This document shows positions 1-10,261 of a DNA stretch of 64,000 nt, one piece after another. The position numbers and the translations under genes are program-made. The stretch is from positions 310,001 through 374,000 of the forward strand of contig OZ345352.1 in the NCBI GenBank assembly GCA_977006965.1, written 5' to 3'. The notes under the pieces are model-generated. The model worked only from the letters and a program-made list of their open reading frames with translations, was not told where the DNA came from and made no database searches. Positions within the stretch are counted from its first letter, which is position 1. Each line of letters opens with the position of its first letter. This DNA comes from Phymatolithon calcareum. Taxonomy: Eukaryota > Rhodophyta > Florideophyceae > Hapalidiales.

Positions 1-12
1 GACATCGACCTC

Positions 13-315
13 CTACAGGAGCAGCGCCTTCAGCCCCGCTCTTTGAAAACTCGCCATTGCTTCGTCAATCAACGCCCGGAGCGGGGATACCCAGATGGTT
101 ATCTTGTGCTCATCGTACGTCGGGGCTTGTACGACGGCCGTCTTTCCACCTCCCGTAGTCAGAATAACAGCAACGTCTCTTTCTCCTTGCCACACGACCT
201 CCATCGCCCGCCTTTGATCAGCACTTTTGAAACTTGCATTGTCCTTCTGTGTGGATCGCCTAAGCTCTTGAAGCATGTTAATTTTTTTTTCGCAATCTGT
301 TGGTTTTTTCTCCAA
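13..315 (-). pseudogene. RecQ-like superfamily II DNA helicase fragment
   Basis: A 100-residue minus-strand frame resembles the N-terminal ATPase lobe of RecQ-type DNA helicases, which unwind DNA using ATP. Visible motifs: a motif-0-like stretch (DQRRAMEVVW, about residues 33-42), a Walker A (TTGGGKT, about 53-59), and a motif-Ia-like stretch (WVSPLRALIDEA, about 75-86). The frame then ends at a stop at 13-15, well before the DEAH box, so only about a quarter of a helicase domain is present. Free-standing helicase scraps of this kind are common in transposon-rich eukaryotic DNA. I infer a dead fragment, either of a mobile element or of a host RecQ. The window edge prevents checking whether the protein resumes in another frame. 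Confidence 0.55.
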
Positions 316-3300
316 CCAGTTTTGTCAAATTTTTCTCGCAATCTGTTGGTGTTTTCTCCAACCGGTCTTGTACCGCTTTCTAGTTCGTGTATTTAACTTC
401 TTTTATTTTGTAGATTGTCCTTGTTCTAATAACAAAGTATTGTAGTCGTAGAGTAAGAATATTCTTGTTCTGCAGACGTCTATGCAGGACGATGCAGAAT
501 TCGAATGAGTACTCGAATCATCCACAAAACCTGACTACCCGCTAGTTCAAATAGTTTCGATGGGTGCTTTGATAATGACTAAGAGACTTTCTTGCGCAAA
601 GAGCTATGTGTCTACTTTTGAGCATCAGTGGATGAAAAGGTAGGTCTGTTAGAGAAAACGTTATCTTCCTCGCCCGGCTGCGCTCCTGCTGCTGCCAGGT
701 TCGTTGTAAGTCGAATCTTTGTCGGAGACCAGCGTCTGTGGTTGACTGCCAGATACGTCCCAATGTCACCGGCTCTATCTCTTCTCTTGCGTTTGCTTTC
801 TCGGCGACAACCTTGGAAAGTCTTTTTTGATCTTGGAGTCTAGGTATTTGATACGGAACTCCAATGGCTTACGTTGACGTTACCCAGTGCCATGCTGTCC
901 ATTACCCAAAGGGAATTGTAGTGATGTCCGTTAAAGCATTAAAAGCGGTTTTTGACACTCGTTGTGCTAGATGACATACCTGCAGAGCATTTGAACATCT
1001 TCTTGCCGCAAATCAGCTTTATGTCCCTTTTATCAATACACATTTCTTCCTTATTCCATATATGTTTTCCTCCTTCGCTCTTTCCTATAACAACCAGCGA
1101 CCACGCTCGGGACTTTTGCCCCGGGATGGAAAAAAAACCGATCGCTGTTGGATTGCAAGTTCTGAGCAACCTCGAACCGATGCTGCTCACCTGAGAGTGA
1201 ATATTAGTGCAGGCGACTCACAAAAGCAAGTGCAGATGGATCAGAATACGCAAAAGTAATAAAATTTGAAACGTTTTAAATGTGGTCCTGATACTTCGGG
1301 GCGAGGTTTTGGGAGCTTTCAAACAATCTTAGTACATATGCCGATCGAACACGCTCTCCTCTAGCAGTGAGGTCCGGATAAGGGCTGAGATCGGCTTTTT
1401 TTCTCCTCCTCTGTCGTCCAACTGTATACGCGCTCATTTAACTCTTTCTCACCAGGCTCGTGATTGGCCTCCAAGCGCACCACTCGAAGACGACGGCGGT
1501 AAAGATTCCACAAAAGGTGACAGGAGAGTTTTAACGTATTCTGAGCAGAGCTTGCGTGATCAGTTCGACGGAAACGACGACTGCTTTACTTCTTGGGCCA
1601 TACTGAGCTCATGATTATCTAGTATGGCTAGAAATGTGCCGACGTTCCTCAAGTTGTGACACATGGTAACTTCTCTAGAAATATTTAATTAAGATTATCT
1701 AGTACTTGTTTGCTCATTGTTCATCTTTCTGCCTCTACTGTAAAACATATGCCTGATGGAGTATGCTGACCGTCTGCGTGGACAATGATGGTCTCTGGGT
1801 GTACGCATAGAATCAGTCTGTGACAAGCTCAGAAACAATGTACATAGGTACACACGACTGTCGAAGAAGGAACAGAAACATGACACTGACGCAGTATGGA
1901 TTATGCAGCGGTAAGTCGAAAGCCTCTACATCCGCCCAAAGCGACTCCAAAAACTGAATCTTTCTAACCACACAATCTACCAGACTCGATACGTTTTAGT
2001 TGCATAGTATCACATCAATGGCCTGAGCCACGTCCAATTTGGCTTCCTAAGGATACTGTTGAGTGTTTCAGTTTACGAGGCACCGATCACGCTAGTTGAG
2101 AGAAAAACGTAAGACCGCTCGAGCTCCCCTTATATGTAGAAGTCTAGAAGCTTCTAATCATGGTAGGTGATGTATATTTCGCGCCGTGCCTGAAAAGGAT
2201 AATCGTTAGGTGACAAACCAACTTAGGTGAGGCTAGGTACAAGATTTGCAGTGCTAATCCACGACTCCACGCACTAGATGGAAATAAGGGGGCCGGAAAA
2301 TATCCGGCATTAGAAGAGTGACCCCTTTACTTGGGCGGCTTGTGGAAATAATCTGCAGCAAAGTATGCGCGTAAAGCAACAGAAAAAACAACTAGCAATG
2401 TTCAAAACTGTGAAAAACGTGTTGCTCACGCGATGAACGCGATGGTGAAGTCGACAGGGCAAGTCAGGCGACCTCTGCTTCCTAGGAGGGCTTTGTACAC
2501 GAATGAAGAAGGAAAAGAGCTCTGTACCTGAAACGAGACGAAAATCCAGCCAGACTTCGTTCTGCGAAGGAGCGACATGCACAGCTGGCCATGAAGCACG
2601 CATGCGGGCGGCTCTCGTACGGGAGCTCTTGTTTAACATCGGATAAACTAAGGACGGCAGCAGATCATCCCCCTGAGACGTTATGCAGAGTGCGGAAAAG
2701 TATGAATTGGGGCAAAGAATAAATAAAGAGTTTTATTTAAAATTACAAACGTTCGAAGTCGGTCGAAAAGAAGCGAAGAGATAGAAGACGGCATGAGCCT
2801 TTTAATTGCCTACAACATCAGCATAGCTGACAAGAGGAGCACTATAAGTACCTTTATTGGCGACCAAGATACCCATGAATGTCGCGCTCACCAGTGTCGC
2901 ATTGCTCCAGCCAGATGTTTGGACGACTTTCTCGCTCGACAGCTTACACGAATGCTCACTAAAACAGTCCCATTGGCTTCGCAAGAGTTCTCTATACTGT
3001 TTGGCGCTGGCGCTGGTATTGAGCTCGAGCTTTGCGGATCCGTGGTCTGGTAGAAGAAGGGAACGGACGAGCTTTCTGAGTTTTGTTCTTATTGGGCGTC
3101 GCCGTCGCAATAGAGGCTGCGAGAACAGGGATAGAATGCCCGCGTTTGAAAACATTCGCATTCAGAATGAGACATTTCATAATAGCGTTTTTTCGAACAG
3201 ATGGTGTTCCCCTCCCTGAGCAAGGGATGCAAAACGTGTGCACATGGCCCGACGTATGAACACACCGCGTTCAATGAAGATGAGTGCTATTTTTAAGGCT

Positions 3301-3361
3301 ACTTCCCGTGGCCGTCTCAACGACCGAAGCAAGATAATCGATTAAGTATCAACGTTTCGCA
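316..3361. other. No supported gene
   Basis: Only short overlapping frames occur, and none looks like a known family. The longest are minus-strand frames at 2802-3161 (119 residues) and 2992-3243 (83 residues, basic C-terminus); both could be chance. A motif TTTTGGGAGCTTT near 1305 recurs near 6640 and, with changes, near 47885. It is also present reversed near 20275, so it may mark the end of a dispersed repeat. Confidence 0.5.
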
Positions 3362-4011
3362 AATGTCACGTCGACAGTAGCAACTCTCATAGTTAAGTAT
3401 TTTTTGGACTACTTTGTTCTCCCATCGAGAGGGAGAAGCTAAATACGACCGCATTGACAAAACTATGGACATGGCTTTGCTTGATATCAACAAAGAATAC
3501 TATTTCGCAGATTTAGTATCGCTATCCGCAGAAGTGAAGCTGAATTTCATGTTTTCGCTCTTAATTAGCTTCGCTATCTCAACAAGAGAAGCTAAAACGG
3601 CGATTGAGCATCTATGTTTGTGCAATGTCACGTCGACAGTAGCAACTCTCATAATAAAGTATTTTTTGGAATACTTTGTTCTCCCATCGAGAGGGAGAAG
3701 CTAAATACGACCGCATGGACAAAACTATGGACATGGCATTAATTGATATCAACGAAGAATACTATTTCGCAGATTTAGTATCGCTATCCGCAGAAGCGAA
3801 GCTGAATTTCATGTTTTCGCTCTTAATTAGCTTCGCTATCTCAACAAGAGAAGCTAAAACGGCGATTGAGCATCCATGTTTGTGCAATGTCACGTCGACA
3901 GTAGAAACTCTCATAATAAAGAATTTTTTGGAATACTTTGTTCTCCCATCGAGAGGGAGAAGCTAAATACGACCGCATGGACAAAACTATGGACATGGCT
4001 TTGCTTGATAT
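3362..4011. repeat. 262-bp tandem repeat, about 2.5 copies
   Basis: Two full units and a partial third follow one another directly, starting near 3362, 3625 and 3887. Units differ by only a few substitutions, and the partial third ends near 4011. Each unit contains GAGAAGCTAAA twice. The period of 262 is not a multiple of three, so the 96-residue frame found in each copy (3414-3704 and 3676-3966) cannot form one long repeat protein. That frame ends at the same place in the next unit. I read this as a satellite-like or transposon-internal array, not a gene. Confidence 0.85.
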
Positions 4012-5404
4012 GAACTCATATCTCCGGAAGTTTAAAGTGCTTTTAAATATACTTGAAGGAAAAAAATCTGATTAGTGGCGAACCACAGCTTTGCCGCAGC
4101 GTGTACCTGTTCAAGCAGTAAGGACCAGAGCCAATCCTAGATTTTCCTTAATTTTGTTCTTGTTCGTACACTTGTCGTTCTTTCATTTAATCACTGTTAT
4201 TGTTGCTAGTGGACCAGGGTACATACCAGAGTCTTTCCCAATCGTGTCATATAGCTCAAGCAGGATGTCGGGACGAATTCTAATCTCACTAAATCCGTCG
4301 CATCAGCCTCAACAGAATTCTAGATGGTGTGTCGTGTGTGAGATAAACTCCTTGGGCGCGTTGTAGACAATTCTGTTGGATATAAATGGTGTTGAACCCG
4401 ACTTTTCGACTTGACCTCCTAGTTGAGGGTTTTCACACAGCTCGAGACGGGTGCGTCGACGTTTTTGAACATGGCTTTCCTCAATAATGTACTGAGTTGC
4501 ATCATCGTATTGTAGCATTGTGCAATCATAGAGCCATAGTCGATGGGTGCTCGAGTTCGGGAAGACGTCCCGGAGCCGGAGCCCATGATAGGCTCCGGGA
4601 CGTCTTCCAACATCATACACCCAAAAAGACTAGTGCCCACCGCATCATTGCTGGTCACCATCGATTCACATTGGGCTCACCTGCTCCGTCAGGATTGGAT
4701 TTCTACGACTAATACTAACGGCTAGCTGGCGCCTATAGAAGTGCATTACGCTTCGAGAACAGGATTGAAGCAATCATTCTCGACTGCAGACACGCAGAAA
4801 TCATGATTCCAATCATGAAGTGATCCTCCAGTTGGGTTGCAATGGAAATTGACTGCAATGTATTGCAATGGCAATTCGAATATTCTATACCTGCTGCTGC
4901 CACAAAACATCTACCAACCTGACATCCAGCTCTTCCTTACTCCCCATATCCAATTACAGATCCCGTTCTCGGACTGCCATTACCTTCTCCACACTTTCTC
5001 TCAATCGTAGCTTTTTCCACCACCCTAGCACCATCTGCAAGCAGTTTAGACCCCGCAAGACCGCTCAGCCGTGCTGAGGGGAACCATTTCGTCAAAAGTT
5101 GGATACCGATGCCTCTCTCGCCGAGAGTCTTGAAGATCTTGTTTTAATAGCCTTTTATTGTGCCCTAATCCACGTAATGAAGCATTGATTGCTGATTATG
5201 TCAGTACATACCGTGCACTTATGGGCTACACGAGAAATTCACGATTCTATTATTCAAAATATCTATCAGATCCTTGCTTTGAAAACGATTTGTGTGTACA
5301 ATCGCCGACAGCAGCCTTCAGCGGACAGATTCTTCCGACGGACGCTTGCGTATGGTGGCTCAGGCCCCGCTCGTTGTTATTGGACACCCGATACAGCCGA
5401 AGTA
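4012..5404. other. No supported gene; weak repeat tail
   Basis: The first ~60 bases (CTCATATCTCCGGAAG followed by a purine-rich tail ending GAAGGAAAAAAA) resemble 25570-25635, so the end of a dispersed repeat probably lies here. The rest holds short unsupported frames, one strong hairpin (listed separately) and CAATTG-rich sequence near 4840-4880. Confidence 0.4.
4560..4608. repeat. Perfect 18-bp inverted repeat with 13-nt loop
   Basis: GGAAGACGTCCCGGAGCC at 4560-4577 is matched exactly by its reverse complement at 4591-4608, leaving a 13-nt loop. The stem is GC-rich and lies outside any supported gene. A role is not evident; it could be the end of a small element or a strong transcript hairpin. 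Confidence 0.9.
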
Positions 5405-5405
5405 T

Positions 5406-5731
5406 TGTAGTTTATTGTAAATGTGGCTAGCTACCAAACTGAAGCTCTAATGACAATATTTTTCTTGGATTCTATTCGTTCTGGTTCTTATTATTCGATT
5501 CTTGGTGCTATGCTGGAAAGATCCAGGAGAGGACCGGCTTTTGCTTATGGACTTTGAAACCACGCTGTAAAATCGCTCATCCGACTCGTCCGCCGACGCT
5601 TTGCAGAGCTGCTCAACCTCCTTGTCATCCAGCTGTTCTATAACTCTTAAGGGGACCTCAGCCCTGGAAAGAGCTCCCTTGTAGAAGTTTCCAGCGCTTG
5701 CATGAGCTGTAGAATTCAAAAGTAGTTTCAT
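5406..5731 (-). pseudogene. Unknown multicopy family R1, C-terminal part, copy 1
   Basis: A minus-strand frame (about 94 residues, stop near 5447) shares a conserved C-terminal pattern with the frame at 6327-6545: KEVEQL, then xDExF, then SKSRSSPxSF and NRIQE before the stop. Because the protein pattern is kept while the DNA has diverged, I infer descent from a real gene. Beyond the stop both copies share a 3' flank containing TATTGTAAATGTGGCTAGCT (read on plus, 5406-5440). On the minus strand that flank contains AATAAA, so it may be the shared 3' UTR. The flank recurs near 22838, 28697 and 43868. The upstream half is missing or unrecognisable. The function is unknown. Confidence 0.45.
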
Positions 5732-6254
5732 TCTGTGGATACATCCATGAATATATTCCTTGCTATCTTCTTCGCCGTGTCGTTGCCCAGATGATCGACT
5801 CGTGGAAGTACGGTGAAAATGGCAGCTTACTCTTTACTCTTGTCTTTTAGCATATTTCGTATCTTTTAGGATATTATTAATCGCTGCTTCTATTTGTCGC
5901 TCTTCTTCATTAGTCCGCAGCTGTTGGCTCTTCTTTTGACGCGGAGACATTTGGCGCGGTGCATACGTTTCAAGCAGTGAATAGCCTATATACTTCCCCC
6001 CGGAAGCACCATCAGATGGTTCACCGACAGTCGCAGTTGCTTTGAGGCGCTTAACGGGCAACCGCGATTGTTTATAGATATGATGCGGAATATGTGGAGC
6101 AATATGTACACGTTTTTTTCAGACGAAGGTCGTATCGAGTGTGTGTGGATACCGAGCCACTGCTGAGTCGCGAAGAATGAGGTCGCTGATAGTCTGGCGC
6201 GGAGGGGAGTTTTAGTATCGGATGTGGTAGGGCATGAAACGATACCTCTCACTT

Positions 6255-6545
6255 CGGAAGCGCGGTTTATTGCAAACTTTGCTAGCTACGAAACCGAAGC
6301 TTAAATGGCACTTTGCTTTCCAAAAATTATATCTCTTGGATTCTATTCTTCTTCATATTCGAATCTTGGTGCTCTGCTTCAAACGATCTTGGAGAGGATC
6401 GGCTTTTGCTTTTATACTTTGAAACCAGTGTGTGGAATCCCTCATCGGGCTCATGCACCGCCTCTTTAGAGAGCTGCTCAACTTCCTTGGGAGGGATCAG
6501 TAAAGGTACTCCAATATTTGAACTATGAGAATCTACTCTAGGTTA
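6255..6545 (-). pseudogene. Unknown multicopy family R1, C-terminal part, copy 2
   Basis: The minus-strand frame ending at a TAA at 6327-6329 reads as the same C-terminal tail as copy 1: PKEVEQLSKEAV, then DEGFHTLVSK, SKSRSSPRSF and NRIQEI. The sequence downstream of the stop (6255-6326) matches the copy-1 3' flank. The two copies lie about 850 bp apart in the same orientation, which suggests tandem duplication. No domain is recognised. The serine/arginine/lysine-rich tail could be disordered. Confidence 0.45.
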
Positions 6546-8010
6546 CGTTCTGGAGTTACATTAACGTCTTCTGCAATAAAGAAAGAAGGACAGAAAACTA
6601 CTTTCATTACCGAGCTCTTTCTTCAGTTACTGTGAATCTTTTGGGAGCTTTCCTTGAAATCATTGCTCTCACATGCCCCGATGAAAGCTTTGTTTAAGCA
6701 TGAGTACCTCATGCACCACGGTCCTCGCCTTGGAGCACACGCGCCTTGAGTGTCTTTCTCTGTCTTTCTCCACATGAAGATCGAGATCGTGACAGGCAGC
6801 GATACAGCATCATTGTTTGTCAAATCTCACGGCGAGAGTGACACTGGTCATATTAGAGTATTTTTGTAAAGATTTTTCTCCCCTAATTCAACAAGAGAAA
6901 ACACATCAGCGCACATTGAGTGACCTACGGACACGGCTGGGTGCAGTATCAATGGAATGTAGTTTCCGCTAGACTAGCTTGGCCCTCCTGTTGAGCGATG
7001 CTGACTCCAAGATCTCTGCATTTCTCAATTTTTTAATTATTTTTTCGCTGGGCGCGCGAATGTCCAGCGCTCAATGTTCTCTTTCGCGGACGAAGACGCG
7101 CCTCGCACGAGGTCATTAAGACGCGATAGCGCGTCGATCAAGACCTCGAACGCCGTTGCGCGCAGCTGGGAACATAGGGCACCGCAATCCGCGTGCCAGT
7201 GAAATTTTTTAGTAAAAAATAGAATTCTCTAGCTCCGGGAGGGGGAGCCGAAATAATTAATGACATCGGGAGTAGAAAATATAGATGGAGAAGCTAAACA
7301 TCGAAATTTATTGCAAAAATAAGCATGGAGAAGCTAAACTTTTTCTCAAGCTCGCTTTCCAGCCCAAATAGGCCATACCCTTTTCTAGACTCTCCAAACA
7401 CATGTTTTAGCTTCTCTCTTTTTTTTCCCCAATCGTCATAGAATTATGTAAAATCTACGACTTGATCAAATTTTTCCCAGCTTCTCCCACCACATAGTAC
7501 TAGGGGGCAGAGCCCCCGGGAGTCACGACTCCCATTCCCTCCATCCGCCAATTTTTCCTCATTTTTCAAAACCTACCGTCATACTCCTTCTACGCCCTCT
7601 CCCACTCCTCTCGAACTACTCCGCCAACTCTCACAACAACTTTTTATTTTTCCCCAACTCTTCTCCGCTCCACCCGTTTAGTGCCCTTCATTTCAACATA
7701 CTGCAACTTTACCGCCTTCCTCACATTCTCCACGTAATATTCAGTAAGCATAACGTATCATGATTCTCTCATTCAGACACAGAAATGACACGATTACCGC
7801 CATGCATTACACCTGTACCGAGCAGCACAATTGAGACTTGGACATAGTTCGCTCTGCTGATCGCGCCGCTGTCCGACGTAAAATTGTCAGGAGAGTTCGA
7901 TTCTCGCATCAGATTTCGGAATTTGCGTCGTGAACATGCTCTAATCAATGCACTACCCATCCATCTCGGTAGGCCAATGATGAAGCGCCAAGTGTCTTCA
8001 AAAGAAATGA
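6546..8010. other. No supported gene; repeat-like AT-rich stretch
   Basis: A GC-rich patch (about 7045-7200) carries short inverted motifs such as ACGCGATAGCGCGT. At 7285-7415 the 11-mer GAGAAGCTAAA, also found in the 3.4-kb tandem array, occurs twice direct and once inverted. Twin hairpins at 7503-7533 are listed separately. Short minus frames at 6623-6823 and 7769-7960 match nothing I know. Confidence 0.4.
7503..7533. repeat. Two adjacent small hairpins
   Basis: GGGGGCAGAGCCCCC (7503-7517) is followed at once by GGGAGTCACGACTCCC (7518-7533). Each is a perfect short inverted repeat with a 2-3 nt loop, in otherwise AT-rich DNA. Such GC hairpins are typical of mobile palindromic elements or transposon ends; the role here is unknown. 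Confidence 0.7.
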
Positions 8011-8060
8011 CCCAACCCTATGCCCTAACCCAACTGTATTCCTAACCCTATTCCCTATCC
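8011..8060. repeat. Degenerate CCCTAA-type tract
   Basis: About 50 bases of C-rich words close to CCCTAA or CCTAACC (CCCAACCCTA, GCCCTAACCC, CCTAACCCTA, TTCCCTATCC) with irregular spacers. This could be a decayed interstitial telomere-like tract, or simply part of the adjacent Helitron. The repeat is too irregular to be sure. Confidence 0.35.
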
Positions 8061-8062
8061 AA

Positions 8063-8338
8063 ATTCCGCCTTTTCGTAATTGGAGTAGTGCAATTAATTC
8101 TGAAAGCGAGCTTGAATGTCCTAATTGTTTCTTGAAAGGCACTATCGAACCCACTAAGATTTCTAAGATAGAATATTCTCGAAATTTGAAAGTTGAAACA
8201 CCTCCAGAGACGTCAAAATGTAAATCATGTCAGAACAGTTTCGGAGGATATGTAGTTATTCGTCATAACGTGAGGCGAATGAAAATGCAGTTATTTGAGC
8301 AATCCGCTTCACATACTCTGGGAAATAATTTGTTCTGA
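8063..8338 (+). pseudogene. Helitron N-terminal zinc-ribbon fragment
   Basis: The plus frame through 8096-8338 contains CPNC and, 31 residues later, CKSC, a four-cysteine zinc-binding arrangement. The frame is open upstream to at least 8063 and stops at 8336-8338. The next part of the Helitron protein starts in another frame at about 8295. Zinc fingers at the N-terminus of Helitron proteins are known and probably help DNA binding. The position just before the Rep remnant supports this reading, although the fragment alone would be hard to classify. Confidence 0.5.
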
Positions 8339-10196
8339 TGTTCTTTCGCTTTCCACGGTTGACAGTGTAGGAAAATATGACAAAGAAGAAGATAGAAAAT
8401 TTGCGATTAGGTCAGCTGTCCCAAGAATATCCTCGACTCCAGATAAAACTTCTTCTGTTGAAGACTTGCTCGTGCACGCAATCTTCATGTTAGAGCTTTT
8501 TCTTCTGAACCAGAATCATAGGTGGAAACATGCGGCAAGCTGTTTCAAAAAAAGCTCGAACTGCAAAGAAGGGTTTTGTAGGTATAATATTCCTAGATTA
8601 GCTAATCATCTGACTGAAATTGATGAATTTGGTAGCAATACTGGAAAGAGAATCCTAGGAAGTGAATATATTAACTCTTTCAATTCTGTTTTGCTTCATG
8701 TCATACGATCAAATCATGATGTTCGATTCCTTCTGTTCTGTGCACACGAAATTTATTACACCATCAAGTATGTTGTAAAAGACCAATTCACAATAGATAA
8801 TATCGCTGCCATCACTATTGCTTCCTACACGAAGCGATTGGGAAAGGAAACTACTTTAAAAAATGATATTTCTGCAACCCGAACTGTCTACGGACGCATC
8901 GCTTCGATGGCATATGCTCGATCGGACCTCGTTGAAGTTGGCGCTCTAAGTGCTGTACACTATTTAATACATCGTACTACATTTGTTTGCTCTCATGACT
9001 TTCAAAGTTTGCAATTGGGTAGGCACTTGTATGATTTGGATGAAGTTGAAAGCGATATTGGACTCATCCCTTACGGAAATTCTTACATTGCATTCAATGT
9101 AACATTGAATTACACTTTGCGCCTATTAAAGTTGGAGAACATATGTCTTTACGATTATACAGAAAGATTTCCTATATCCAAGGTTATTCCCAAAGACATT
9201 GATTCAAATCCAGATTGCATGCGTCTTCACCCGAACCATCCCTTTTATGCTACAAAAGTGGTTAAGCGACGTAAAGTAAAAGTAATCTCGGATATTATTG
9301 GTCCTAGAATACCTGACTTGTACGACATCAGTGATGAGAAAATGGAAAAGTATGCCAAAATAGCATTACTTCTTTTTAAACCATACAGAAGCAAAGTAAA
9401 TATACTACAGCAGTGAAAAACATTCAAAGAGGCATTTCGCAATTTTAAAAATAGCGTCCAGTACAAGAATTCTCAAGCTGCACATATACTCTCAAACATG
9501 CAGCAGTACTATATTGGGAAACGAAGAGCGCAGGAGATGAGGGCAGAGCAACGTGAAAATTGGGGACTGCAGCACGAAAATCCATTCGAATTAGATTCTG
9601 ATGCTTCTGTTGTAGAAGATGATGACATTGATACTCTGGAGGAAACGAGTGGTGATGGTCAAGAAGAGTGTACTCCAATTGATGTACAGCCATTTACTTC
9701 TCAATTGCACTCTGGATCAGTTGAGCGTATGCTGGAGAGCATAATTGATGAAATAAATATCAACGAAAGAATAGCCAATAGTACAAGAGAAAGAGACGTT
9801 CGCTCTCTCAGAGCAATGAGATCGGTTGTCAGGCGCCATGTCGGCAAACAAATTTGTAGAGTAGAAAATGAAAAAGCCATATCGTACTGGCCTTTTAGAG
9901 AAAAGAAACTCAATAGCATCTCTAATACCCGTGTTTTATCAAAAGATATTGAAGCGTCGTATGAGAGCATAATATTACAAGACGGTAAAGCATTAAATTC
10001 TAAAAAAATGGAGCTGAACGTTTCTGCAAAGAACTCGAAGAAAGAAACAGTTGTTAGGTTGCTTGAAGATGCGATTAAATCAAAACATGAGTCTGAAAAT
10101 CGGTATATCGATAATAACTGTTCTGGAAAACTGGCAGAAACTATTAACCCATCTATTGATCAAGTGACAAATAGATTTACGCTCAATGAAAGATAG
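8295..10196 (+). pseudogene. Helitron Rep C-terminal part and linker
   Basis: This frame matches the region of Helitron proteins between the HUH motif and the helicase. Seen: a zinc-binding stretch with HRWKHAASCF and CRYNIPR (about residues 75-101), SNHDVRF (about 139-145), and YTIKYVVK (residues 155-162). The last fits the YxxKYxxK two-tyrosine motif of the rolling-circle nuclease. The HUH motif expected upstream is missing. A TGA at 9414-9416 interrupts the frame, which resumes in phase (TFKEAFRNF, then YYIGKRRAQEM). TGA probably replaced the TGG of a conserved tryptophan. A TAG at 10194-10196 interrupts LNER/TIAFRI, where a glutamine is expected. The translated 8295 start is a TTG and is not a real start. 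Confidence 0.75.
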
Positions 10197-10261
10197 ACCA
10201 TTGCTTTTCGAATAGCCGGTTCCTATCAATTAGACTCATTTAAGCGATCACTGCTGAGAAA

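Noticed and set aside
3414-3966. Repeat protein encoded by the 262-bp array
   Set aside because: The unit length is not a multiple of three and each frame stops in the next unit.
7880-7915. tRNA-like stretch with GAGAGTTCGATTCTCGC resembling a T arm
   Set aside because: One mismatch in the stem, and I could not find matching D arm, anticodon arm or acceptor stem on either strand.
8011-8060. True internal telomere array
   Set aside because: Words are irregular and too few; listed only as a degenerate tract.
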